Assembly: GCF_932526225.1 (NCBI RefSeq)
Contig: NC_064035.1
Span: 1,859,501-1,923,500 of the forward strand
Length of the DNA stretch: 64,000 nt
Direction of reading: 5' to 3'
From: Nematostella vectensis
Lineage: Eukaryota; Cnidaria; Anthozoa; Actiniaria; Edwardsiidae
In this document: positions 1 to 12,800 of the stretch, one piece after another
How positions within the stretch are numbered: position 1 is the stretch's first letter
How the letters are laid out: each line of letters starts with the position of its first letter
The notes under the pieces: generated by a model
Databases searched by the model: none
Told to the model about the DNA's origin: nothing
What the model saw: the letters and a program-made list of their open reading frames with translations, nothing else
Program-made: the position numbers and the translations under genes

Positions 1-375
<375 letters not shown>

Positions 376-407
376 TCACGCACAAAGATCAGACATGTGA
401 TAGTGTA

Positions 408-420
408 AATAAAGAATAAA
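408..420 (+). terminator. Poly(A) signals of the homeobox gene
   Basis: Two AATAAA hexamers (408-413 and 415-420) lie 33-45 nt after the homeobox stop codon, suggesting a very short 3' UTR. Confidence 0.6.
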
Positions 421-1035
421 CTACAAGATTATCCAAGTATGAGTACGTCCCCTGATTTAGTATAATTCCCAGACGGTCTACTTATAAGCGATTTCACGAT
501 AAGATCATAATCTTGCTTGATGATTATTTGGATTCTTCGCTAATAGGCTGGGTCGTGGAATGTATGGGCTCTCATTCTCTGAGGCCTGTCAAGTATAATG
601 TTAGCTTACAAATCTTACGATTCATTAAAATAGTAGTGGTCCGAAGTTTCTTACCTATACTCGGTAAAAACCGGTAATAAGGGCATCGTAGGAGGCGGAC
701 TACAGTGTCAGAAAAAATATGCTTGTAATGGGCTTTTTTTCAAATTAGGAATTTCAGTTAGGAACTCTATTAAATCAAGGAAAGCACCACCACCAATAAC
801 TTGATGCTCAAATCGAGTTTGATTATACTTTTTTGTTCTTATTTTTTTTGCGAAAGAGCAACATACACGGACCACGCCGTGACACGGAAGGAAAGGGCGT
901 AGGGGATTATGGGCGTAGGGGGGTGGTGGTGGTAGGGGTGGGGGTGGGGATAGACATGCCTCTTATTTTCTTGCCATTATTTGAATATAATATATTTGGT
1001 CGGGATAAATAGGCGCAAGCAATACTACAAACGAC
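421..1035. other. Intergenic stretch without a recognisable gene
   Basis: No coding potential, RNA gene or clear repeat is seen. A G-rich tract at about 893-950 is the only compositional oddity. Confidence 0.5.
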
Positions 1036-1409
1036 GACATGACGAAAAAACAGGACTTGAAGTTTCCAATAAGCTCATTTCACATCAAATAATAAGGCGG
1101 AAAATTCCCCTAAGTACTTAGTGAGTAATATCAAACAAAATATCAAATGCGACTTTTTTTAAATTGATGCGACTTTTTGGAAAGTGACATTGAAATTTGA
1201 GCTTTTCGTCCCTGAGCTCATACATAGCGCAAGGATGATCAGGGAAAAAATTATCTAAAAAGGCTAAAATCTATGCGCATTTCAGCTTGTGTTTTGAAAA
1301 GGGAAAATCAGTCCGGAATACAAGGAACTGGTGGTGGCCATTGTAAGAACTTGTATCTTTTTTCTCCATTTCTTCGAAGTGGGCATGTTCAGGGTTTTTC
1401 CGTCATGTC
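1036..1409 (+). mobile_element. MITE, copy 1, with 9-bp target duplication
   Basis: This 374-bp element begins GACATGACGAAAAAACAGG and ends GGGTTTTTCCGTCATGTC, giving imperfect terminal inverted repeats. It is flanked by acaaacgac (1027-1035) and acagacgac (1410-1418), a 9-bp duplication with one mismatch. An inverted second copy is at 6038-6444. It has no coding capacity. A 9-bp duplication is typical of Mutator-like elements, so a non-autonomous MULE is the likeliest class, but that is inference. Confidence 0.8.
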
Positions 1410-1504
1410 ACAGACGACTGGTTGTGTAACTAGAATACCATTGGGCTATGCTACTGTAAAACTGACAATATTAAACAAATTAGACACAAAGAAAAAAATG
1501 AGAC

Positions 1505-1510
1505 TTTATT
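1505..1510 (-). terminator. Candidate poly(A) signal of plastin
   Basis: AATAAA on the minus strand, about 290 nt beyond the plastin stop codon at 1797-1799. Confidence 0.45.
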
Positions 1511-1796
1511 GTTACATTACTCGTGCTTTGTATGGAGTGACCGTAGGTAGTCAAATTACCCACAAAATAACCGAAACCAAAATGGCATAGCGAAACAACC
1601 AGCTTTGACACAACAACACTTATGATCATCTGCGCGAAAATTCCTGCCGCCCCTTCCTTGATTATCCAACGGTCCGCCACTAAGTAAGGGTGTCTTCGGT
1701 CATTTGTCAGAACATTTACACATAAAGACGTACGTTAAGTGAATGAAACAGTTTAATGAGTTTGACGAGTTTAAGATGACGAGTCCACCGTGGAGA

Positions 1797-4700
1797 TCAT
1801 TTGTTCTCGAGTCCTCTTGCCATCAAACACGCGAATACCGTCATAACCATCTTACTTTTTCCCTCCACCAGGTCCTCGGGTAGGGCGTAAACACGGGCGC
1901 CAACCTTCCTGGCCATGGAGATGGCGTACTTGGCGTTGAGGAAGGCGTCTTCCTGGCACTCACCAGCGTTCACCATAGAGTAGTTGATCGCCTTAGGCTT
2001 GATGGCGTCGATTAGATCCAGCACGCACTTGCTCGTCTTGATCTCTGGATCCTTCATCCCTGTGATGGTGGTGGCTTTTCCCGCCGAGCTAAGCTTCTCG
2101 TTCACCCAGACCACAATCTCAGCCTCAGTTACAGGTTTCTCTGAGCCCGCGCACTTCTGCAGTACCGTCAGAGTGTATGCGCGCATGGTCTGCCAAAGCA
2201 GCGCGAGGATTAGCATCTTGTTGCCGTCATTGATATCCTTGCCGCCAACACCCACCAACGAGAACTTCAGCAGATCAGCTACGCTAATTGCGTAGTTGCA
2301 GTTTTCTAGCTTTTTCATCTTCGCGCCCATTTTCTTGAATGGGGGTTTGTTTACCTTGTCATAGTTGACGATCCCGGGTTGAACCTGAAAAACACGAAGC
2401 CACCAATATTAAAGCACTTTTACTTCACTACAATAATGCTACTTGAATTATCATCATTCTGCTAAAAATATCAAGCATTTACAGTGGGCTCAGCTGTAGG
2501 GCGAGGAAGGCACCGCTTTGAGGCAGTACAAGTAGTGTTTTGTGACCTTGTCTGGAATCTAATAATCTTTTTAGAGGTAGAGCAGAATACTAGTCATGCG
2601 TTACCTGGTCAAAGAGCTGGAATAGGATCATGCCGTCATCCAGGTCCAAGTAGAGGTTCTGCACGAACGGCTTTATACCAAGACTGTTGATCCAGTTCCT
2701 GAATGTCTTCTCCTCTCTTGTCTCCTCGATGTCCGTCATCTCGTGCTCAACTGGCTCCAGGCACGGAAACGTGTTAAACAGGTTACAAACGAACGCCAGG
2801 TTCAGCTTAGCGTTCCCTTTAACCACATCCTTCGCCCGCACGAACTTGCGGCATGCCATTTTGTCAGCGTTAGTGAGAACAAGCTCAGCCAGTTTTGTGG
2901 GGTCGGATTCGCTTACATGCGGTGTGTCTATGCCCAGTTCGGGCGGAGCTATCTGTATAATACAAAAGGGCAAAGGATGGATGGTTAAACAGCAACTGTC
3001 AGCAAGAACTCACGAAGTGAGCTATTCGTGACTTGTATGATATTACAAATGAGATATGGGGAAATGACAATACTAAGATCACCAATCTTAAAACCCTCAA
3101 AAGCAACCACTTTTTGATAGGACCTGTAGCCCTGTAATCGCTAATATCTGGCTAAAATCCTTGCTAAGTAGGACACTATAGTTCTCTGCGTAGCTGATGT
3201 CTGAGTTAGTACCTTATTAAGTAGAACACTATAGTTCTCTGCGTAGCTGATGTCTGAGTTAGAAACTTATTAAGTAGGGCACTATAGTTCTCTGCATCGC
3301 TGATGTCTGAGTTAGTACCTTATTAAGTAGGACACTATAGTTCTCTGCGTAGCTGATGTCTGAGTTAGTACCTTATTAAGTAGGACACTATAGTTCTCTG
3401 CATTGCCGATGTCTGAGTTAGTACCTAATTAAGTAGGACACTATAGTTCTCTGCATCACCGATGTCTGAGTTAGTACCTTATTAAGTAGGACACTATAGT
3501 TCTCTGCGTAGCTGATGTCTGAGTTAGTACCTTATTAAGTAGGACACTATAGTTCTCTGCATCGCTGATGTCTGAGTTAGTCCTTATTAAGTAGGACACT
3601 ATAGTTCTCTGCGTAGCTGATGTCTGAGTTAGTACCTTATTAAGTAGGACACTATAGTTCTCTGCGTAGCTGATGTCTGAGTTAGTACCTTATTAAGTAG
3701 GACACTATAGTTCTCTGCATTGCGGATGTCTGAGTTAGTACCTAATTAAGTAGGACACTATAGTTCTCTGCATCGCTGATGTCTGAGTTAGTACCTTATT
3801 AATTAAGACACTATAGTTCTCTGCGTAGCTGATGTCTGAGTTAGTACCTTATTAAGTAGGACACTATATGTCTCTGCATTGCCGATGTCTGAGTTAGTAC
3901 CTTATTAAGTAGGACACTATAGTTCTCTGCATCGCCGATGTCTGAGTTAGTACCTTATTAAGTAGGACACTATAGTTCTCTGCGTAGCTGATGTCTGAGT
4001 TAGTACCTAATTAAGTAGGACACTATAGTTCTCTGCATCGCTGATGTCTGAGTTAGTCCTTATTAAGTAGGACACTATAGTTCTCTGCGTAGCTGATGTC
4101 TGAGTTAGTACCTTATTAAGTAGGACACTATAGTTCTCTGCGTAGCTGATGTCTGAGTTAGTACCTTATTAAGTAGGACACTATATGTCTCTGCATTGCC
4201 GATGTCTGAGTTAGTACCTTATTAAGTAGGACACTATATGTCTCTGCATTGCCGATGTCTGAGTTAGTACCTTATTAAGTAGGACACTATAGTTCTCTGC
4301 ATCGCCGATGTCTAAGTTAGTACCTTATTAAGTAGGACACTATAGTTCTCTGCGAAGCTGATGTCTGAGTTAGTACCTTATTAAGTAGGACACTATAATT
4401 CTCTGCATCGCTGATGTCTGAGCTAAAGTTGTTAACTCGTCGGTGGTGTCCGGCGTCCTCTAGCTGAAAGTTGAACCACCTGAGTAGGATGTCTTCGGGT
4501 GCAAGACGACGCAAGTCATCCAGCTCTTCGTGATCATGAAGCAACTGAACCAAACCTGGGCAGTTTTGAATAGTAATCTTGGCAAACAAACCGATCTGTA
4601 AATGGAGAACAATCCAAAACTATTGAAAAATTATATATTGATATATTAATAAAATATAAAAAAAATATATATCAGTTAGCATTAATAATTTGATAGCGTT

Positions 4701-5863
4701 TTTGCATGTTTTTCTTCTCGACTGTTGCACAGGTGACATTACAGCCAGTCATGAACAATCGTTATTCCAGATTCAGATCTTGTCGATCATGTGATCTGTC
4801 CTCCATGAAAGCTGAGTTCAACCAATCAGTGAGCGCGGTTTACTGGATTTTATTTACTTTTATGTTTGTTAGCGTAGCTTTCTTGAAATAAGGAAAAATT
4901 GCCAGACAAACAATTAAAAGATGTGATTTTATGACACGAATTCTGCTAAACAAAGAAATGCCGATATTTCTAGCTTCACTCCTTACCCTGATAACTTGCC
5001 ACATTAGCCCTAGCACGAGGTGGGGCTTGCCCTCGATCAAGTCTTCTGCCCCAATATTCACAATGTTACAGCCTATTGCCATGGCGGAGTTCAGCACTAA
5101 AGTTTGGTTTTCATGGATTGTGTAAACGTTGAGTTTCTTCATGTTGATAGCTCGCTCGTCTATCGTATGGGGAACGGACCAGTTGATCAGCTTGCACATC
5201 ACAACTCCATCCTTTACTGCATTGAATAAGCCATCCTGTGCTTCTTCGGATATAGGTAGATATTTGCCTAGAGAGAACCATTTATCCTATCACTTTAGAT
5301 TAGGAATGGACGATTAAACATACTAGGGTTGAGGGGAAGGAGTGATAGAAAGTGTCAAGTGGTCGTAAGTGTCGTGTAGGATCAGCAATTAAATATCCGG
5401 TTGTTCTTTTTAAATTTAGATATTGCTGTTTAAAATTTTTACCTTTCAGATCCTCGTCATCTCCTAGACAGGAGTTTATCCAGTCAGTGAACCCGATCCT
5501 CTCGTCGTCTGTTAGCGAATGTCTCGTCCCTTCGGCCGAAGCTGACGAATCGCCTCCTACCTCTTTCACTCCTTCTCTCTTATCTACTGCTTTCTTAAAA
5601 TCCCCACCAGCAGCTTTAATGGACAAATCCTTGAACAATTTTAAAAAGAGAATAAAATCTATTTGACCCTCGTTTTCTTTTTTAACGTCCTGGACGACCT
5701 GTCTTAGTTTGTAGCCCGGAACATGTTCGCCGCATTCCTTCATAACGGCTGCAAAGTCGTCGCAAGAAATTTTGTTGTTCTTAGCAAATTTCGCAAAGCC
5801 ATCTCTCATTTCCGTCATTCGGACACTGGAGAACATTCCAGTAAGGTCTGCTCCTTCAGCCAT
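1797..5863 (-). CDS. Plastin/fimbrin, actin-bundling protein (5 coding exons)
   Basis: The coding exons on the minus strand are 5443-5863, 4987-5267, 4377-4595, 2605-2952 and 1797-2384. All joins are GT-AG and keep frame, giving 618 aa, close to the usual 620-630. Residues 1 to about 75 are an EF-hand pair, followed by four calponin-homology domains (roughly 118-234, 260-375, 388-495 and 510-616). These form the two actin-binding units that cross-link filaments in microvilli, filopodia and adhesions. Family signatures are plain: IDERAIN and NIGAEDL in CH1, [10 protein letters not shown] in CH2, [13 protein letters not shown] in CH3, and [14 protein letters not shown] at the end. Both EF-hand loops lack most acidic calcium ligands. 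Intron 3 (2953-4376) is mostly a 53-bp minisatellite copied from the end of exon 3. The start is the first Met before the EF-hand. Confidence 0.96.
3165..4430 (-). repeat. 53-bp minisatellite made of plastin exon 3 end plus its splice donor
   Basis: About 24 tandem units of 53 bp fill most of plastin intron 3 and run without a break into exon 3 (4377-4595). Read on the gene strand, each unit has about 47 nt homologous to the exon's 3' end (encoding [15 protein letters not shown] in the exon itself), ending CTACTTAATAAG, followed by the intron start GTACTA. Each unit therefore carries a copy of the 5' splice site AAG|GTACTAA. Units differ by a few substitutions (GCGTAGC/GCATCGC/GCATTGC). Confidence 0.95.
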
Positions 5864-6037
5864 CTTAACAATTTGAAGAGTTTATCGTTCTCTTCGCTAT
5901 ACAAACTGTAAGTTCCGCAGACTACAACAACATGAGATCCCACCGTCCGTTTTAATTGTTTGAATCAGATGGCAAGCTGGGGGTTGCGCTTGCGCATAGA
6001 TATCAGTACACAGGGAGTCCGCAAGATGGCACGAGTC

Positions 6038-6444
6038 GACATGACGGAAAAACCCTGAACATGCGCACTTCGAAGAAATGGAGAAAGAAGATACAATTTC
6101 TTACAACGGCCATCAGTTCCTTGTATTCCGGACTGATTTTCCCTTTTCAAAACGCAAATAACGTGAGGCTGAGATGCACATACCCAGATTTTGGCTTTTT
6201 TTTTAGATATTTTTTTATATAGATATTTCTTCAGATATCCTTGATCATCCTTGCGCCATGTATGAGCTCAGGAACGAAAAGCTCAAATTTGAATGTCACT
6301 TTACAAAAAGTCGCATCGATTTAAAAAAAAGTCGCATTTGATATTTTGTTTGATATTACTCACTAAGTACTTAGGGGATTTTTCCGCCTTATTTGATGTG
6401 AAATGAGCTATTGGAAACGTGAAGTCATGTTTTTCCGTCATGTC
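6038..6444 (-). mobile_element. MITE, copy 2, inverted relative to copy 1
   Basis: This 407-bp element has terminal inverted repeats GACATGACGGAAAAACCC and its complement, and an exact 9-bp target duplication gcacgagtc (6029-6037 and 6445-6453). It matches 1036-1409 along nearly its whole length on the opposite strand. It lies just upstream of the plastin first exon. Confidence 0.88.
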
Positions 6445-6899
6445 GCACGAGTCAGGATAAAGTGGTCTGTCTTCCAGAGTCTGGGTTACTTACTTTAAAA
6501 TCTTAATTATTGTTCCCCTTTAGCTTACCAGGCACACTACATTTAGAGAATATATAGTTTTAGCTCTCGCGTTATTTAAAGCTGACGGTTAATTAATTTG
6601 GGTGTTTGGGTGTCTAGGGCGTGTTTGGATGTCTAGGGCGTGTTTGGGTGTCTGGGGTGGGCCTGGGAAAGGGCGTGTCTGGATGTTTAGCTAAGGGCGT
6701 GTCTTGGTGTCTAAAACTAGTTATCCGGGGCACATCTAGGACATCTAAAACAACCGCCACAATCTTCTGTTATTCTATCTTTCAACAAATCATCCATACA
6801 ATGGCAGATCCTGATATTTCTAGCGACTAGAGACCATTCCTAGAATTGGTCAACAATTAAGGGTCTATTTTCTCTTCATATCCAACTTTCTGGTTGTGA
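6445..6899. other. Spacer between plastin and the exonuclease gene
   Basis: No gene is visible. About 6598-6715 holds five degenerate copies of a roughly 20-bp GT-rich repeat around gtgtttgggtgtctagggc. Confidence 0.5.
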
Positions 6900-9800
6900 T
6901 TAACTGCTCTTTTCTCCCAAGGTTCTGTAAATGTTTTCAGTGGACCCAGAATCTAAGACATGAGCGAATTGGGCGATGACTCTCTCAAAGTGCTTGCCTT
7001 CCCAAAAGATCTTGCCACAAGTGACGCAACAGTAGAAAAGTTCAATGCGTTCGTTATCCCAGATCCCGTCAGGGAGGATTCCCATTTTTAGCTGGACACC
7101 ACGCCCAACCCGGAGCGTGATCAGATCGATAGGACAGTCCGCAGGAGGCTGAAAGCTAGACGGTAGTCGCAGCCGCCCCTTGTAGATTTCGTACGCTGTC
7201 CGCATGTGCTCGGGTAATACTTTGGCGTACTGATTACCATTACATATCTGTAAGGAAGAAGAGGCACAAGTCAATCTAGAACAATCCAGAACACGGGCTA
7301 CACTGTATGCAGCCACAGGGCCGTAACGGGGGTGGGGCACTGGGGGCACGTGCCCCCCCCCAATATTTTAAAAAATTATAAGGACAGTATGGGCATGGTT
7401 GTGCCCCCATTGTTTCCCCGATGTTTCTGTATCGTGCCCCCCCCCCCATTAATTCGAGGCCTGCTACGGCTATGGGCTAGTATAGACACAGGCTCTAGAC
7501 AGAAGCACACGACGAATGAATCTGTTGTGACAATGTGACAACCTGCAACACCTGGAAGCACAAGATACCATATAAGATAAATAACGCACGCATACAATAT
7601 TGTGGCATCCCGCTGACATTACTTGATAGTTGATTCATACCTGGCAACGACTGAAAATATCTTTGACGGTGACTCGCACGTTGAAGTGATGGAACACAGC
7701 AGCGACCTGTTGCCTAGGGTTACCGGCGGGTACACACATGCACATGCCTTCAGGCACTCGTGAGCGCAACTAGTGAGATAAAAAAAACATAAAAGCTTAC
7801 CAGGACAACGCCTTATCCCACTCCTAAAATAAGAAGATGAATGTTTCTTGAGTCAGTAAACAAGGAATAATGCCGGTAGGCAGATTTAGCCATATCCAGG
7901 TGACTCACCCTGTGGTAAGGCGTGCCACTTGTCAGGAGTATTCTCCGCTGATCTCGAGCGATCTGTAGAAAGGCAAAGACACGTCATAAGAGTTCTTGGG
8001 GTCGATAAATAAGCTGAACAAACCTAGGCAGGCTTTTCTCACCTTAGCTGCGGCATCATGACTGCTTCCATTCTCCATGATGATCACATCAACACCACAA
8101 CATCTCAGCTGTCGCCCCAGTCCCTGCAACATTGTGTCGGCCACTACTGACAGAGAAGGAGCTGGAATAGAGTCACCTTCTCTTGCAGGTTTAGATAGCT
8201 GCTGCGGGAATAACACCAGTTAATTTACCATTCAAAAATTTTTTTTTACTGTTTGGGCATTACGAATAACAAAGTATACTTACATCGCCAATTGATCCAG
8301 GCTTGGGGATCTTCCGCCGAGCTGCTTGTCTGCAATATACACGTCAGTTTAGTGATACACTGTTGTGAGAACACTGCAATAGGGGTTGACACAGTATGTG
8401 GATGAGTGAGGTCTTCTTGGCTTAAAAATGGAGATGGCCAGCTTTCTCGCACTTCGTTCCCCCCCCTAGCGGCGAACTGGCTCATTCCACGCATTTTTAG
8501 CTATCTCATTCCACGCCCTTTTTGCTATCTCATTCCACGCATTTTTGCTATCTCATTCCACGCCCTTTTTGCTATCTCATTCCACGCATTTTTTGCTATC
8601 TCATTCCACGCCCTTTTTAGCTATCTCATTCCACGCCCTTTTTGCTATCTCATTCCACGCATTTTTAGCTATCTCATTCCACGCCCTTTTTGCTATCTCA
8701 TTCCACGCATTTTTGCTATTTCATTCCACGCCCTTTTTGCTATCTCATTCCACGCCCTTTTTGCTATTTCATTCCACGCATTTTTGCTATCTCATTCCAC
8801 GCATTTTTGCTATCTCATTCCACGCCCTTTTTGCTATCTCATTCCACGCCCTTTTTGCTATTTCATTCCACGCCCTTTTTGCTATCTCATTCCACGCCCT
8901 TTTTGCTATTTCATTCCACGCATTTTTTGCTATCTCATTCCACGCCCTTTTTGCTATCTCATTCCACGCATTTTTTGCTATCTCATTCCACGCCCTTTTT
9001 GCTATTTCATTCCACGCATTTTTTGCTACCTCATTCCACGCATTTTTTGCTATCTCATTCCACGCCCTTTTTGCTATCTCATTCCACGCCCTTTTTGCTA
9101 TCTCATTCCACGCATTTTTTGCTATCTCATTCCACGCATTTTTTGCTATCTCATTCCACGCCCTTTTTGCTATCTCATTCCACGCATTTTTTGCTATCTC
9201 ATTCCGCGCATTTTTTGCTATCTCATTCCACGCCCTTTTTGCTATCTCATTCCACGCATTTTTTGCTATCTCATTCCACGCCCTTTTTGCTATCTCATTC
9301 CACGCCCTTTTTGCTATCTCGTTCCACGCCCTTTTTGCTATCTCATTCCACGCATTTTTAGCTATCTCATTCCACGCATTTTTTGCTATCTCATTCCACG
9401 CATTTTTAGCTATCTCATTCCACGCATTTTTTACTATCTCATTCCACGCATTTTTTGCTATCTCATTCCACGCATTTTTAGCTATCTCATTCCACGCATT
9501 TTTTGCTATCTCATTCCACGCATTTTTAGCTATCTCATTCCACGCATTTTTTGCTATCTCATTCCACGCATTTTTTGCTATTTCATTCCACGCATTTTTT
9601 GCTATTTCATTCATATCAAACATATTCCTCACGGATAGTGTCCTTCGTTTGTATTGCCTTATATGGGCATAGATGCCCATATTTAGAAAGGCTTAAGTTT
9701 TTCCGCTCCCTGATCTCCAGAAAACATGGTGAAAAATACCGATTCCTGTTAATTTGAGACTCGCGGCAAAAATTATTAAGCAAAACTTGCTCGCTTGGTC

Positions 9801-12800
9801 AAATCTTTTTCTTACTAATCCTATAAACTTCTTAGACCCAGGCCTCCAAGAGATTGACCGAGCGGGTTTTAAGGTCACCAAAATATTGATATGCACGCAT
9901 TTTTAGCTATCTTATTCCACGCATTTTTTGCTATTTCATTCCACACATTTTTAGCTATCTCATTCCACGCATTTTTTGCTATTTCATTCCACGCATTTTT
10001 TGCTATTTCATTCCACGCATTTTTTGCTATCTCATTCCACGCATTTTTTGCTATCTCATTCCACGCATTTTTTGCTATCTCATTCCACGCATTTTTAGCT
10101 ATCTCATTCCACGCATTTTTTGCTATCTCATTCCACGCATTTTTAGCTATCTCATTCCACGCATTTTTTGCTATCTCATTCCACGCATTTTTTGCTATTT
10201 CATTCCACGCATTTTTTGCTATTTCATTCCACACATTTTTAGCTATCTCATTCTACGCATTTTTTGCTATCTCATTCCACGCATTTTTTGCTATTTCATT
10301 CCACGCATTTTTTGCTATTTCATTCCACGCATTTTTTGCTATCTCATTCCACGCATTTTTTGCTATCTCATTCCACGCATTTTTAGCTATCTCATTCCAC
10401 GCATTTTTTGCTATCTCATTCCACGCATTTTTTGCTATCTCATTCCACGCATTTTTTGATATTTCATTCCACGCATTTTTAGCTATCTCATTCCACGCAT
10501 TTTTTGCTATCTCATTCCACGCCCTTTTTGCTATCTCATTCCACGCATTTTTAGCTATCTCATTCCACGCATTTTTTGCTATCTCATTCCACGCATTTTT
10601 TGCTATCTCATTCCACGCATTTTTAGCTATCTCATTCCACGCATTTTTTGCTATCTCATTCCACGCCCTTTTTGCTATCTCATTCCACGCATTTTTTGCT
10701 ATCTCATTCCACGCCCTTTTTGCTATCTCATTCCACGCATTTTTTGCTATCTCATTCCACGCATTTTTTGCTATCTCATTCCACGCATTTTTTGCTATCT
10801 CATTCCACGCATTTTTTGCTATCCCTCGGATTTATTCACATCACTTCACCATGGGAATGAGTTAGTGTTGAGAATGTGAGTACAAATTCCATTCTGCTTG
10901 CGGATTAAACACACATTGTTCGACATTGTTCGACATTGTTCGATAGAGCTCTTTTTTCTACAGAATTTTAGCCCGGCTCGGCATTTGTACAAATATAGAT
11001 GGCTGTATAACTAATTTTCTGTAGGCTGTAGAGCTCAGGGTGTAATAAAGTGATTAAGACAAAGAATAAAAGAAAGTGGATAAAAAATGCTTTCAAATAA
11101 ATAAACAAACGATTTGGATTTGTGCCCGAATACGCGTATTCATAAATCTCGTCCATAAGTTTTCTTGTACTGTACGCTTGGTTTGTGCACGTTCGTGATC
11201 ACGTGACAGGGTTGTTCAACATCAGAGAGCGCCAATTGTTTATGTCCTTTGAAGTTCGCCGGGTTTAGTAACCATCTTCCTCTATTTACTACGGTGTTAC
11301 TGAAGATTTATGATTTGCATACATTTAACTTTGTACCTCAAGGAAGAAGTTTCTGAGTTTCTGGGTACACTGTGAAAACTAAAATGACACGGCAAGCAAA
11401 AAGTAGATAATTCGCTCTTAGACATTACATATTTATCAATTACGTTTACATTACAAAAATGCTGTCTAAAGGTCCCGGGTTTTTTTTTAAAGCACATTGT
11501 TCTTGTTTAAATGCACTTTCTCTACCAAAATGTTTAGTCTTTCAAAACAATATTTTTATAACCAAAATGCGCGCGCTAGATTTTTGGTTATAACAAAAAC
11601 TGTTAAACAGATATTGATAATAATAAATGAGCATTTATTCACGACATTTTTCTCTAGCGAATTTTTTGTTATCGGGCTATGAGCCGAAATACGCAATACC
11701 AAAGGCCGGGAGCACAAAGCTTGCAAAATGCCTATCCACTGGATAAACCCTTGTCCAGCGGATACAACTTATCCAAGTGACGTGATTTGGTTGCACAAAG
11801 CTCGAATAAAAGTTATCCAGCGGATAAAACTTAACCAAGTGACGTGATTTGGTTGCTCAAAGCTCGAATAAAAGTTATCCAGCGGATAAAGTTATCCGGT
11901 TGAAAGAGTTCGGATAAAATATTATCCATCGCATAATTATGAAGAGAAAACAAAAAGGTGTCTTGCTTTTCAATTTATTGTCAGAATGAAGACGATTTTT
12001 GGACAGAGTGAAGGTTGAAACAAGTGCAAACGACACTTTTAACAGTTACAGGTAAGTTGACCACGAACTTCAAACTTACATGCAACTCTAGAAGGACTTG
12101 AATTTATCTATATTCCGTTTTTTCGTGAAATGTGACTCCCCCCAAGACAGGAAGAAGTTAAACACCTTAACAGAAGAGGATGGGCCCATCCGAGAGGGGA
12201 GAGGAAGGTTTATGTGATACAACCCTTATATGGAACAGGAAAAATGCACCGTGATAAACCATGCCCCCCCCCCCCCCCCCCCCTACTTGAATTCTCTACA
12301 AATAAATGTCAAATCCTTCTGTAAAATAAGTGTAGGCTTTCTGGGATTGCACATAAACAATAAAAAACAACAGCGATAAGGATATGACAATAATTGTATT
12401 GTTTATATAAATGCAATTATGTCTTTTTTACATAGTTTTTAACAGGTGTGAGTAAAGAAAACAAATCTATATTTAACGTAGTGACTGCCTTTTTGCAAGG
12501 CTGCATCACCTTGCCTGTGGTTTAATTTCTCACTTCTCTGTGCCTGGCTGACTCGCTATGTTAACTGCTGCTGACGGCTGGTTGGTCTATCAGGCTGGGT
12601 GGTCTATCAGTCTGGTTGGTCTATCAGGCTGGTTGGTCTATCAGGCTGGCTGGTCTATCAGGCTGGTTGGTCTATCAGGCTGGCTGGTCTATCAGGCTGG
12701 CTGGTCTATCAGGCTGGCTGGTCTATCAGGCTGGTTGGTCTATCTGGCTTGTTGGTCTATCTGGCTCGTTGGTCTATCTGGCTCGTTGGTCTATCAGGCT

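Noticed and set aside
1273-1590. 105-codon ORF over MITE copy 1
   Set aside because: The same MITE gives a different ORF on the other copy; no conserved coding signal.
8406-10865. ORFs of 223-410 codons on both strands over the 24-bp array
   Set aside because: The unit is a multiple of three without stops, so long periodic ORFs in several frames are automatic; no start, splice or codon evidence supports a protein.
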